Notes under the pieces: generated by a model | What the model saw: only the letters and a program-made list of their open reading frames with translations | Databases searched by the model: none | What the model was told of the DNA's origin: nothing | Assembly: GCA_006383075.2 (NCBI GenBank) | Contig: SMNH02000007.1 | Location: 106,074 to 170,073, forward strand | Source: Kordia sp. TARA_039_SRF | Lineage (GTDB): Bacteria; Bacteroidota; Bacteroidia; Flavobacteriales; Flavobacteriaceae | Direction of reading: 5' to 3' | Length of the DNA stretch: 64,000 bases | Position numbers and translations under genes: made by a program | Shown: positions 53,300 through 61,796 of the stretch, piece after piece | Numbering within the stretch: the stretch's first letter is position 1 | How the letters are laid out: each line of letters begins with the position of its first letter

Positions 53300-53348
53300 A
53301 AAACGAGCATAGCATAACAATATTTGTTACTGTGCTCGTTTTGGTTTT
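53300..53348 (+). terminator. terminator of the PII-amtB operon
   Basis: Outer arms AAAACGAGCA (53300-53309) and TGCTCGTTTT (53333-53342) plus inner arms TAACAA/TTGTTA form a long two-part hairpin with a T-rich tail. Confidence 0.82.
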
Positions 53349-53383
53349 TTATATTCCATTTTAGGGTTGAATTGGTATGATTT

Positions 53384-53452
53384 TGTCATTCCGCACTTGA
53401 TGCGGAATCCATTTTGAAGTTACTGTGGATTCCTGCTTGCGCAGGAATGACA
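53384..53452. repeat. REP-like element with 9-bp terminal inverted repeats
   Basis: TGTCATTCC (53384-53392) and GGAATGACA (53444-53452) enclose two hairpins, ATTCCGCACTTGATGCGGAAT and ATTCCTGCTTGCGCAGGAAT. The GAATGAC end also appears in the element at 47521-47643. Confidence 0.75.
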
Positions 53453-53561
53453 ATCTTAAAGTTAAAGCAAAGCGTTTCTATATTTAACTTAAAAAGACGT
53501 CACTTTGATTTCTATGAAAAAAGCAATCCATCTTCGGTGAAAATCTCAGCTATTTGTGAAA

Positions 53562-53589
53562 AGCTGAATCAAGTTCAGCTTGACGAAGT
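53562..53589 (+). repeat. repeat R4, copy B
   Basis: AGCTGAATCAAGTTCAGCTT then GACGAAGT; see the copy at 26566-26593. Confidence 0.75.
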
Positions 53590-53625
53590 ACATTTTCATA
53601 TTCTCAAATTTGTTTATTACAAAAT

Positions 53626-53675
53626 CGTCACTTCGAGTGAAATTCTGCAAGAATTTTGTATCGAGAAGTGCTTGG
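53626..53675 (+). repeat. repeat R3, copy B
   Basis: CGTCACTTCGAGTG, a variable hairpin (AATTCTGCAAGAATT) and TTGTATCGAGAAGTGCTT; see the copy at 26433-26484. R3 and R4 are neighbours at both loci but in opposite order. Confidence 0.75.
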
Positions 53676-53726
53676 AAGTACCAAATTTAAAATTTAACAC
53701 ATGAGTAATAATATTAACTCTAAAAT

Positions 53727-54332
53727 TTAATGCTTGTCAAAAGCTTTTACGCCCGCGTTGATTTCTGTTTTTAAAAAATTTACCCTTGGCGGGATAGGAC
53801 ACGAATATCGGTCATTGTAGGCACAATACGGATTGTATGCTTTGTTGAAATCAATTTCAATAGTATTTCCTTGCGGAATTTCTAAGTCAATATAACGTCC
53901 GCCTCCATAACTTGCAAATCCATTCGTTTCATCTGTAAATGGCAAAAAGAGGTGATTTTTATATTCTTCTTGCTTCATTAAAGACTGATTTTGGTATACT
54001 TCCAATGAAAATTGTTTTCCTTTCAATGTAAACGTTGCAATGCCATAACGTCGGTATTCTGGCGTTCTATCGGTTGAAGTTGGCATTTTAAATATTGGTG
54101 AATCTGGTGTTCGCTTAAATGTAGCTGTCACTTTATAGGTATCATCAACTGGAAAAAAATCGAGTCCCTTAAAGGTTTTCAAGTCTTTTTCTTTTAAAGG
54201 TGATTTGGAAGCATCTTTGTATTCTGCATTCAGTTCTCTTTGAAATTCAGTTTCTCCTTTTACTTGCTGCTTTTCTTGCGAACAGCTGATATTTAATATG
54301 AATAGACTTATCATTAGACACCACTTTTTCAT
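53727..54332 (-). CDS. DUF1684 lipoprotein
   Basis: 201 residues with lipobox NISC (Cys17). The mature part follows DUF1684: FKGLDFFPVDDTYKVTATF, RYGIATFTLKGKQFSLEVYQ, FLPFTDETNGFASYGGGRYI and the conserved FNKAYNPYCAYNDRYSCPIP, normally an Asn-Pro-x-Cys-Ala metal or ligand-binding-like stretch. Envelope lipoprotein of unknown function, transcribed alone. Confidence 0.88.
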   Translation of the reverse strand: MKKWCLMISLFILNISCSQEKQQVKGETEFQRELNAEYKDASKSPLKEKDLKTFKGLDFFPVDDTYKVTATFKRTPDSPIFKMPTSTDRTPEYRRYGIATFTLKGKQFSLEVYQNQSLMKQEEYKNHLFLPFTDETNGFASYGGGRYIDLEIPQGNTIEIDFNKAYNPYCAYNDRYSCPIPPRVNFLKTEINAGVKAFDKH

Positions 54333-54525
54333 CTGTTGTTGATTTTAATGCATTAAACGAATGTTTCAAAATTACAACATGTAGCCAACATATTGAAGAC
54401 TTCTTTTGAATGCCTATTTACAATATCACATAACTACTTGATAATAAAATTATTACGGTAATACCGTAATGTTGTTTAACATTTTTAACATAACTTTAAA
54501 CAAATTAACTAAAAATTCAAAAACT

Positions 54526-56046
54526 ATGAAAAAAATTACATTCGTATTTGCGCTATTTTTTGCGGCAATCGCTTTTGGGCAAAACCAATCTTTCGGAACA
54601 GTTCAGTCGTCTATTTTTAATCCAATCCCACAACAATTTAGCGGTGGAGAAATTTTCAGATTCCGATCAGGACTCGTCACACAATTAGATGCAGGTTCTG
54701 GTTTTGGATTTACAAATGATCGCTGGTTTTCTATCGGAAGATTAAACACAGGAAGTCAAACCGTTTACGGAATGCGCTTTCAATTGCCAAACCGTTCCAT
54801 TACAATGGGATATCAAGACATTAACGATGCAAATCCGAGAATTCAGTGGATTGGTGCTTCGTCTTTCTCAGGAACCGATTTGGAATTTAGAGCAGCCAAT
54901 AGTTTTACTTCCACCAGTTCAACATTGGTAGCAACAATGGCAAATGATGGAAAAACCTTTTTTGGGCAACCTTTATCATTGTCAGATATCAAAGTTGGAA
55001 TTGACTATACAGATGCTGCGGTTTCCACCAAAACAGGCTTGGCTATCGAAAATAAAACAGGTTCCAGCGGTACAGCAACAGGATTGAGAATTATAAACAA
55101 TGCAGGTGGTTATGCTATGCGCGGTATCGATATTGCGCAAAGTGGAAGCACATTTGCTAGTACAGGAATTAACATACGAATGACCAATGCGGCAAATATA
55201 TACAGTGGAATAGACGTGTTTGTAACCAAGCAAAGTACTACCAGCACTTATGGCAGTACGTACGGCGTTCGTGGCTCTATTTCTAGTGCGTCTTCTACCA
55301 CTACTTTTGGTGCTGGGATTTATGGAAGTTCAACCACTTCAAATCCAAACTGGTATGCAGGATATTTTGATGGAGATGTTGTAGTGAATGGCATGTTTAC
55401 TTCTTCTGATAGAAAATTAAAAGAAGACATTCAAACGGAAGAAAATATTTTAGAAAAAATCATGGAATTGAATGCAGTAACGTATAAGTTTAAAGAAAAC
55501 GACCAACTAAACTTACCAGAAGAGTTACAGCACGGTTTTATTGCGCAAAATGTTGAAGAGATTTTTCCTGAATTGGTAACGACTATCAAAAAGCCAATTG
55601 TAGACAAGGAAAATAAAGTGACAGGCGAATACGAATACAAAGCGGTAAATTATACAGGATTGATTTCCATCTTAACCTCAAGCATTCAAGAATTAACTAC
55701 GACTACGCAAGAATTGAAAGAAAAAGTAGCTGCGTTGGAAAATGAAAAGAAAGAACGCAATGCTTCAGATGCGCTAGATTTATTAGATAAATCCGATTTT
55801 TCTATGGAGCAAAATATTCCGAATCCATTCAACAGTCAGGCAACAATTAGCTACACATTACCGCCAAATGTGAAAGCAAATATTACCATTTTTGATATGA
55901 CAGGAAAGTATATCAGAGAATACGATTTGCGTGATGCAAAAGGAAAATTGGTCATCAATTCGAATGATATTGGCAAGGGAATGTTTTTATACAGCTTAAT
56001 TTCTGGCGGAGAAATCATCATCACAAAAAAGATGATTGTGAAGTAA
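54526..56046 (+). CDS. T9SS-exported protein with S74-type chaperone domain
   Basis: 506 residues from the ATG of the signal peptide MKKITFVFALFFAAIAFGQN. The N-terminal 285 residues are Gly/Ser/Thr-rich beta-strand sequence. About 290-375 is an intramolecular-chaperone (peptidase S74) domain: SSDRKLKEDI, LNAVTYKFKEN, HGFIAQNVEEIFPELV. A coiled coil (about 385-415) precedes a T9SS type A sorting domain (425-506: NIPNPFNSQATISYTLP, FDMTGKYIREYDL, GMFLYSLISG, KKMIVK). S74 domains help phage tail spikes trimerise and may self-cleave. A trimeric surface fibre is inferred. Confidence 0.85.
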   Translation: MKKITFVFALFFAAIAFGQNQSFGTVQSSIFNPIPQQFSGGEIFRFRSGLVTQLDAGSGFGFTNDRWFSIGRLNTGSQTVYGMRFQLPNRSITMGYQDINDANPRIQWIGASSFSGTDLEFRAANSFTSTSSTLVATMANDGKTFFGQPLSLSDIKVGIDYTDAAVSTKTGLAIENKTGSSGTATGLRIINNAGGYAMRGIDIAQSGSTFASTGINIRMTNAANIYSGIDVFVTKQSTTSTYGSTYGVRGSISSASSTTTFGAGIYGSSTTSNPNWYAGYFDGDVVVNGMFTSSDRKLKEDIQTEENILEKIMELNAVTYKFKENDQLNLPEELQHGFIAQNVEEIFPELVTTIKKPIVDKENKVTGEYEYKAVNYTGLISILTSSIQELTTTTQELKEKVAALENEKKERNASDALDLLDKSDFSMEQNIPNPFNSQATISYTLPPNVKANITIFDMTGKYIREYDLRDAKGKLVINSNDIGKGMFLYSLISGGEIIITKKMIVK

Positions 56047-56061
56047 AAGCAATGATAATTT

Positions 56062-56166
56062 ACTCGATAATCGAGCTTAAAAATGCTCCAACGCTTGCGT
56101 CGAAACGTTTTAATAATTTCTACTGAGTATTTTGTGGGCTAGCCCTGAAGTAGTTGACTATAAAAA
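56062..56166 (+). repeat. repeat R2, copy C
   Basis: ACTCGATAATCGAG, AACGCTTGCGTCGAAACGTTTT, GGGCTAGCCC and AGTTGACTATAAAAA in the same order as copy B at 35101-35206. The third hairpin has diverged. Confidence 0.78.
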
Positions 56167-56252
56167 GACAGCAATCATTAGCAATTATTGATTGCTGTTT
56201 TCTTTGTCTCAACGGTTTACATGCATAGAAATTTGCAGAAAATTAAAAAGTT

Positions 56253-56286
56253 TTTGTAAATCGTATGTAAATTTTATGTAGTTTTG
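56253..56286 (+). promoter_or_regulatory. candidate Bacteroidota promoter for the tiny ORF
   Basis: TTTG (56253-56256) and TAGTTTTG (56279-56286) match the -33 TTTG and -7 TAnnTTTG boxes of Bacteroidota primary sigma factor promoters, spaced 22 bp. The ATG of the tiny ORF follows 18 bp later. Confidence 0.5.
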
Positions 56287-56304
56287 AACGAAACAAACAG
56301 AAAA

Positions 56305-56382
56305 ATGAGAATTACCACAGTATATAATAACGTACAAAAAGCTTCTTGCAAAGGAAGTCTGGACGCTTATATATTGTGTTGA
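56305..56382 (+). CDS. 25-residue leader-like ORF
   Basis: Encodes MRITTVYNNVQKASCKGSLD then AYILC and stops with TGA. It lies between a good promoter candidate and a strong terminator (56410-56443), ahead of the MFS gene. This arrangement resembles a leader peptide/attenuator or a stand-alone short transcript. No repeated codon of a single amino acid is present, so classic amino-acid attenuation is not supported. Confidence 0.4.
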   Translation: MRITTVYNNVQKASCKGSLDAYILC

Positions 56383-56409
56383 TGTAAGATATAATTTAAC
56401 CCAATTTTT

Positions 56410-56443
56410 AAAAGTCCGACTTCACTAGTCGGACTTTTTTTTT
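56410..56443 (+). terminator. terminator downstream of the tiny ORF
   Basis: Perfect 12-bp stem AAAAGTCCGACT (56410-56421) and AGTCGGACTTTT (56427-56438), loop TCACT, then more T. It sits 62 bp before the MFS gene, so reading into that gene requires a bypass or a later promoter. Confidence 0.88.
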
Positions 56444-56505
56444 AACCAAATCTCAATCCCAAATCAAAAAAAACTAACAGTACTAACCAATCAAAAACAA
56501 CAGTC

Positions 56506-57717
56506 ATGAAAAAAATGTACACCAATTACATTGCTTCATTCAAAGGATTATCAAAAGAAATATGGTTTTTAGCGCTGATTTCACTTGTCAACAGAGCAGG
56601 AACGATGGTGATTCCGTTTTTATCGTTATATCTTAAAAAGGATATGGGACTTTCGGAAACCGATATCGGCTCTATTTTTGCCTTTTTCGGCATTGGTTCA
56701 GTGATTGGCTCATGGTTAGGAGGCAAATTGACAGACATTTTTGGCTTCTATAAAATCATGATAGTAAGTCTTTTTTTAACAGGGTTTTGCTTTATCGCGC
56801 TACAATACATCCACACGTTTTGGGGATTTTGTATCGCTATCTTAATCACCATGTCCATTGCGGATTCTTTCAGACCTGCAATTTTTGTAGCAATAAAAGC
56901 GTATAGTACTGTGGAAAATCAAACAAGGTCTGTTGGCTTAATTCGACTCGCTATCAATGCAGGTATGGGAGTTGGCCCAACGTTGGCTGGACTTATCATT
57001 GTAATGAACGGATATGGATGGTTGTTTTGGATTGATGGCTTAACGTGTATTACGGCGATAGTATTGTTTAGCTATTTGGTAAAAGATTCCAAAGTAAGAC
57101 CGTCAGAATTGCGTAGTAAGCAAGAAAATTTAGATAAAAACGCAGTGTATAAAGACGTTTCTTTCTGGATTCATTCGTTTATCTGTTTTCTATTTGGAAT
57201 GGCGTTTTTTCAACTATTCACGACGTTGCCATTGTATTATGACAAAATATTTCATTTGAATGAATTTAAAATTGGAATCATTTTATTTCTCAATGTAGCA
57301 ATAATTGTAGTGTTCGAAATGCCAATGCTCAATTATTTAGAAAAACAAAAAATTCCTTTTACGAAATACATCACCATGTCTTGTATTTTATTGGCGTTGA
57401 GTTTTTTGGTGTTGTATCAAAATTTCTGGATAGGAATTTTAATCATAAGTATTGTACTGATGACTTTGAGTGAAATGCTAGGGTTTCCTTATACAAACAG
57501 ATTTGCACTAAACAGAGCAAAAGAAGGATTGGAAGGAAGTTATATGGCATTGTACGCTATGGCATTTTCGGTAGCGCATATATTTAGTCCAAAAATTGGT
57601 TTGGAAGTCGTGGCGAAATTCGGTTATCAAGTCAATTGGTTGGTGACAGGAATGTTTGGCGTAATGGCTATTGTATTATCTTTATGGTTACATCGAAGAA
57701 TACAAAAAGTATTGTAA
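56506..57717 (+). CDS. MFS transporter
   Basis: 403 residues with about twelve membrane helices in two bundles and the cytoplasmic A-like motif GGKLTDIFGFYKIM after helix 2; RAGTMVIPFLSLYL and SIADSFRPAIFVAI fit the DHA1-type drug/metabolite exporters. Substrate unknown. The stop codon overlaps the ATG of the VOC gene (TAATG), so translation is coupled. Confidence 0.88.
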   Translation: MKKMYTNYIASFKGLSKEIWFLALISLVNRAGTMVIPFLSLYLKKDMGLSETDIGSIFAFFGIGSVIGSWLGGKLTDIFGFYKIMIVSLFLTGFCFIALQYIHTFWGFCIAILITMSIADSFRPAIFVAIKAYSTVENQTRSVGLIRLAINAGMGVGPTLAGLIIVMNGYGWLFWIDGLTCITAIVLFSYLVKDSKVRPSELRSKQENLDKNAVYKDVSFWIHSFICFLFGMAFFQLFTTLPLYYDKIFHLNEFKIGIILFLNVAIIVVFEMPMLNYLEKQKIPFTKYITMSCILLALSFLVLYQNFWIGILIISIVLMTLSEMLGFPYTNRFALNRAKEGLEGSYMALYAMAFSVAHIFSPKIGLEVVAKFGYQVNWLVTGMFGVMAIVLSLWLHRRIQKVL

Positions 57718-58100
57718 TGAACTTAAATCAAGTCACAATAGCATCAAAAGATGTTGCCAAAGCGACAGCATTTTACAAACAACTAGGATTGCGTCTCATT
57801 GTAGACGCACTTCCTAGATATGTACGTTTTGAATGCCCTGATGGCGATGCTACCTTTTCCATTCATCACACAGATACACTTTCTCCAAACAATAATATCA
57901 CGCTCTATTTTGAAGATGAAAACTTAGATGCAACTGTGGAAAAACTGCAAGCCAAAGGCATTCAATTTACAAATCTGCCCGAAGACAAACCATGGAACTG
58001 GCGAGAAGCACAGTTAAAAGACGTTGACGGACATCAGCTAATTTTGTTCAAAGCTGGCAACAACCGAAAAAATCCACCGTGGCGAATCCATAATTCATAA
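57717..58100 (+). CDS. VOC-family (glyoxalase/bleomycin-resistance-like) protein
   Basis: 127 residues from the ATG overlapping the MFS stop. One glyoxalase-like beta-alpha-beta-beta-beta pair: MNLNQVTIASKDVAKATAFY (start), FECPDGDATFSIHH, and WNWREAQLKDVDGHQLILF with a conserved Glu/His type metal position. Such proteins bind or modify small toxic compounds; pairing with an exporter suggests a detoxification or resistance pair (inference). Confidence 0.85.
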   Translation: MNLNQVTIASKDVAKATAFYKQLGLRLIVDALPRYVRFECPDGDATFSIHHTDTLSPNNNITLYFEDENLDATVEKLQAKGIQFTNLPEDKPWNWREAQLKDVDGHQLILFKAGNNRKNPPWRIHNS

Positions 58101-58118
58101 TTCATAATTCTGAATTAG

Positions 58119-59330
58119 TTAAATCCCAAACTTCACACTAACGCCAGTTTGTAAATCAGGATTGTTGTTTACGGTAAAGTCTTGCTGTATGTAAAACGAA
58201 GTTGAAATTTTTCGTGTAAATGTGTACAGTAATGTCCAGTAATTGTTGTTTTTGTACAAATGACGCGTTCCGTGTCCCCAAGAATTAAAGGCTTCATCAT
58301 CACGTACATAAATATTGTATTTGTCTTCGTCTTTTTTGTGTAAACTGGTCTGTAAATAAAAACTCAATCCAAACGAATGATAGGTTTTTCCTTTAGAGAC
58401 AAACGTATATTCTGTAGTTGCTTCAAAGCTTCCAATAAAATCGTTGGTGCCAAAATCAAAGTTGTCACTTTGCAAATCGATAGCGTTTTTTCTGAGTACA
58501 TTCGCGCCCAAACCAACTAGCATAAAATTACGGTCGTTAAAATCAAATTGTTTTACACCAGCTGCAGAAGCACCAATATCCATCGACATATTGTATTTAG
58601 ACAAATTTGTGCCTACATGTGCGCCTAGATTGAAATAGACTTTTTTATCGTTCAAAAAAGTAGGATAGTAGTAATAATGTGTTTCAATACCTGCAGTTAA
58701 AAAGTCACCATTTCCCAAATCGAAGGTTCTTCCATTTCGGTCAGTATATAAAAATCGCGCTCTGTCCAAGCCAAAAACGCGTCTGTCAAAAGGATCATCA
58801 CCGCCAGCTACATTATCGTGAAAAAATTCAATAAAACGGTCGGCAGTCAACGTCGATAACGGAAACTTTCCATTAGTCAATAAAAATGCTCTAAAACCTA
58901 CAATCAATTCTTGATTTTTTTTGGTCGGAATCGTCAAATTACCGCGCAATCCTTTAATAACACCATCGGTTTCAATTTCAAAATAACCAGCGTCCAATTG
59001 CTCTTCTTCTACAAAATATTGGCGACTAAACCACGCAATGCCGCGCATTTCTCTTCTTAAATCGGGATCGTTTGGAATGTACGTTTTCACATTTGGTCCC
59101 CAAACATTACCACTTTCCAGCGAAATATCGAGTTCCATGCGGCGAGAAGCTTTCAACTTAAAATTATGATTCAAACGAGAAATAAAAACGCCAAACGGAT
59201 TGGTAGACAGAATACTAGGTTTCGAAATTCCGTTTTTGCTAAAAGGAGGAATGGAATCTTGATCTTGCTGTGCAAACAAAGAAAAACTCACACATACACA
59301 AAAAAAGAGCACCAATTTTAGTTGTTTCAT
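58119..59330 (-). CDS. putative outer-membrane beta-barrel protein
   Basis: 403 residues from the ATG that starts the signal peptide MKQLKLVLFFCVCVSFSLFAQ. The mature chain consists of alternating strands with aromatic girdles (NPFGVFISRLNHNFKLK, FLTAGIETHYYYYPTFL, SFYIQQDF) and ends VSVKFGI, with a terminal hydrophobic strand typical of outer-membrane barrels; about 14-16 strands would fit. No named family recognised. Convergent with the VOC gene. Confidence 0.7.
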   Translation of the reverse strand: MKQLKLVLFFCVCVSFSLFAQQDQDSIPPFSKNGISKPSILSTNPFGVFISRLNHNFKLKASRRMELDISLESGNVWGPNVKTYIPNDPDLRREMRGIAWFSRQYFVEEEQLDAGYFEIETDGVIKGLRGNLTIPTKKNQELIVGFRAFLLTNGKFPLSTLTADRFIEFFHDNVAGGDDPFDRRVFGLDRARFLYTDRNGRTFDLGNGDFLTAGIETHYYYYPTFLNDKKVYFNLGAHVGTNLSKYNMSMDIGASAAGVKQFDFNDRNFMLVGLGANVLRKNAIDLQSDNFDFGTNDFIGSFEATTEYTFVSKGKTYHSFGLSFYLQTSLHKKDEDKYNIYVRDDEAFNSWGHGTRHLYKNNNYWTLLYTFTRKISTSFYIQQDFTVNNNPDLQTGVSVKFGI

Positions 59331-59420
59331 AATGCAATACAAATAATTTGAAGCAGCTAAACTACAAAAAAAGTGATGGACAATCCGTATATTTAGCCTT
59401 CAAAGAAAAATACCATTCCT

Positions 59421-60299
59421 ATGAAGCATTTTGATACCAATACATTTAAAGTCACAAAACCTATAAAAATCAGCGAAACCAGTACAACATTTGATTTGGG
59501 ATTATCCAAAAAAGAAACCAAAAAAGAACTCGAAGATATTAGAGAAGAGCTCGGAGAACTTCAAGATGTCATGTACGCACATGGAAAATACGGCGTTTTG
59601 GTGTGCTTGCAAGGAATGGACACTGCAGGAAAAGACAGCTTAATCAGAGAAGTTTTTAAAGATTTCAATTCGCGCGGAGTCGTAGTGCATAGTTTTAAAG
59701 TACCGACCAAGTTAGAGTTGCGTCACGATTATTTGTGGCGACATTATATTGCCTTGCCAGAACGCGGAAAGTTTTCCATCTTTAACCGTACGCATTACGA
59801 AAATGTATTGGTAACGCGTGTGCATCCGTATTACATTCCAGGCGAAAATATTCCTTCCGTAAACAGTGTAGATGATGTTGATGATGATTTTTGGGCGAAA
59901 CGTTTTGAGCAAATCAACAATTTTGAAAAACATATTGCCGAAAATGGAACCATCATCTTTAAATTTTTCTTGAATATTTCGAAAGATGAACAAAAAAACA
60001 GATTGCTTCGCCGCTTGCGACTCAAAGAAAAAAACTGGAAATTCTCTCCTAGTGATCTGGAAGAACGTAAATTATGGGATGCATATCAAGAATGTTACGA
60101 AGATGCGATAAACAAAACAAGCAAATCGCACGCGCCTTGGTTTACCATTCCTTCTGATGACAAACCGACGGCACGCTACATTGTGGCAAAAATTATTTAT
60201 GACACGTTAAAAGAATATACAGACATCAAAGCGCCAGAATTAGATGATGACATCAAAGCAAATCTTGAATTGTACAAAAAACAACTAGAATCTGAATAA
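59421..60299 (+). CDS. polyphosphate kinase 2 family protein
   Basis: 292 residues. PPK2 signature: Walker A CLQGMDTAGKDSLIREVF (G65-S73), lid region VHSFKVPTKLELRHDYLWRH, Walker B-like FSIFNRTHYENVLVTRVHP, and the C-terminal YIVAKIIYDTLKEY. Transfers phosphate between polyphosphate and nucleoside mono- or diphosphates; the one-domain size is that of class I or III enzymes and I cannot separate them by eye. It is 24 bp ahead of the M28 peptidase gene. Confidence 0.9.
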   Translation: MKHFDTNTFKVTKPIKISETSTTFDLGLSKKETKKELEDIREELGELQDVMYAHGKYGVLVCLQGMDTAGKDSLIREVFKDFNSRGVVVHSFKVPTKLELRHDYLWRHYIALPERGKFSIFNRTHYENVLVTRVHPYYIPGENIPSVNSVDDVDDDFWAKRFEQINNFEKHIAENGTIIFKFFLNISKDEQKNRLLRRLRLKEKNWKFSPSDLEERKLWDAYQECYEDAINKTSKSHAPWFTIPSDDKPTARYIVAKIIYDTLKEYTDIKAPELDDDIKANLELYKKQLESE

Positions 60300-60323
60300 A
60301 AAATCAATCAAAATACAGCTAAC

Positions 60324-61718
60324 ATGAAGAAAATCCTACTATCATTATTGCTTGTGAGTGCCGTAAGTTTTGCGCAAAGCGATGATGAAAAACAACTAAA
60401 AGACATATATAGTACTTCGCTTACCAATGGAAAAAGCTATGCGTGGCTCGATCATTTGTCAAACGAAATTGGCGGAAGACTTTCAGGTTCGGCAAATGCA
60501 GCAAAAGCAGTACAATACACCAAAGCTGAACTCGAAAAACTTGGTTTGGACAAAGTGTGGCTGCAAGAAGTCATGGTGCCAAAATGGGAGCGTGGTGATG
60601 CTGAAGAAGCCTATATGATTACTGATGTAGGAAAAACGGAACTAAGAATATGTGCTTTAGGCGGCTCTATTGCAACCAAAGAAGGTGGCGTGGAAGCCGA
60701 AGTCATTGAAGTACAAGGTTTGGATGATGTAAAAGCGTTGGGAAAAGAAAACATACAAGGAAAAATTGTGTTCTACAATCGCCCGATGAAACCAGACGTT
60801 ATCAGTACGTTTGAAGCGTATGGCGGTTGTGTAGACCAGCGGTATGCTGGCGCGAAAGAAGCCTTGGGATATGGAGCGGTTGGTGTATTGGTACGCTCTA
60901 TGAATTTACGTTTGGATGATTATCCGCATACGGGAAGCATGAGTTACGGCGATGTTCCAGCGGACAAGCGAATTCCTGCAGCAGCTATCAGTACAAATGA
61001 TGCGGAATTACTCAGCAAGCAACTCAAAAAAGATGCTGCTACAAAAGTGAGTTTCACTATGCATTGCAAGCAATACAAGGATGTAAAATCACACAATGTT
61101 ATTGGTGAAATTACAGGAAGTGAATTTCCGAATGAAATCATTATTGTGGGTGGACATTTAGATTCGTGGGATTTAGGCGATGGCTCTCACGATGATGGCG
61201 CGGGCGTTGTACAAAGTATGGACGTGTTACGATTGCTTAAAGAAACGGGATACAAGCCGAAAAGAACTATCAGAGTGGTATTATTTATGAATGAAGAAAA
61301 CGGATTGCGCGGCGGGCGAAAATATGCAGAAGTTGCTAAAGAAAAAGGCGAGAAGCATGTATTTGCGCTTGAAAGTGATGCAGGAGGATTTACGCCAAGA
61401 GGTTTCTCATTTGACTGTTCTGACGAAAATTTTGCACAAGTGGAAAGCTGGAAAAGTCTTTTTAAACCGTATTTAATTCACTTTTTTGAAAAAGGAGGAA
61501 GTGGCGCAGATATTGGTCCGCTAAAAGACGACCAAATCGTGTTGGCAGGCTTACGCCCAGATTCGCAACGCTATTTTGACCATCACCACGCAGAAAATGA
61601 TACGTTTGATGCTGTCAATAAACGCGAATTGGAATTAGGTGCAGCAACCATGACTTCATTGGTATATTTGTTTGACAAATACGGAACAAAGAAAAGTCAG
61701 AAAATAAAAGGAAAGTAA
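60324..61718 (+). CDS. secreted M28-family metallopeptidase
   Basis: 464 residues with signal peptide MKKILLSLLLVSAVSFAQS. A PA-type insert (about 105-250) and the M28 catalytic domain: GGHLDSWDLGDGSHDDGAG (zinc ligands H, D), FMNEENGLRGG (catalytic Glu), ESDAGG, and HHHAENDTFD for the last ligand. Close to the carboxypeptidase Q/aminopeptidase group. Periplasmic or secreted peptide degradation. Own terminator. Confidence 0.92.
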   Translation: MKKILLSLLLVSAVSFAQSDDEKQLKDIYSTSLTNGKSYAWLDHLSNEIGGRLSGSANAAKAVQYTKAELEKLGLDKVWLQEVMVPKWERGDAEEAYMITDVGKTELRICALGGSIATKEGGVEAEVIEVQGLDDVKALGKENIQGKIVFYNRPMKPDVISTFEAYGGCVDQRYAGAKEALGYGAVGVLVRSMNLRLDDYPHTGSMSYGDVPADKRIPAAAISTNDAELLSKQLKKDAATKVSFTMHCKQYKDVKSHNVIGEITGSEFPNEIIIVGGHLDSWDLGDGSHDDGAGVVQSMDVLRLLKETGYKPKRTIRVVLFMNEENGLRGGRKYAEVAKEKGEKHVFALESDAGGFTPRGFSFDCSDENFAQVESWKSLFKPYLIHFFEKGGSGADIGPLKDDQIVLAGLRPDSQRYFDHHHAENDTFDAVNKRELELGAATMTSLVYLFDKYGTKKSQKIKGK

Positions 61719-61740
61719 TTACAGTATTCACGAAAAAACA

Positions 61741-61778
61741 AAAAGCAACATTGTGACTGACAGTGTTGCTTTTGTTTT
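61741..61778 (+). terminator. terminator after the M28 peptidase gene
   Basis: AAAAGCAACA (61741-61750) pairs with TGTTGCTTTT (61764-61773), followed by G and more T. It sits between two convergent peptidase genes and may serve both. Confidence 0.82.
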
Positions 61779-61796
61779 TGAATTAAAATCGACGTT

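Larger units (their letters stand above)
53349..53726. other. intergenic with REP-like, R4 and R3 elements
   Basis: No gene seen. It holds a 69-bp element (53384-53452), R4 copy B (53562-53589) and R3 copy B (53626-53675). Open frames here are products of the repeats. Confidence 0.7.

Noticed and set aside
53414..53704. 96-residue open frame on the plus strand
   Set aside because: It runs through the REP-like, R4 and R3 repeats and has no protein-like features.
56305..56382. Classic amino-acid attenuator
   Set aside because: The short peptide has no run of codons for one amino acid and the downstream gene is an exporter, not a biosynthetic gene.
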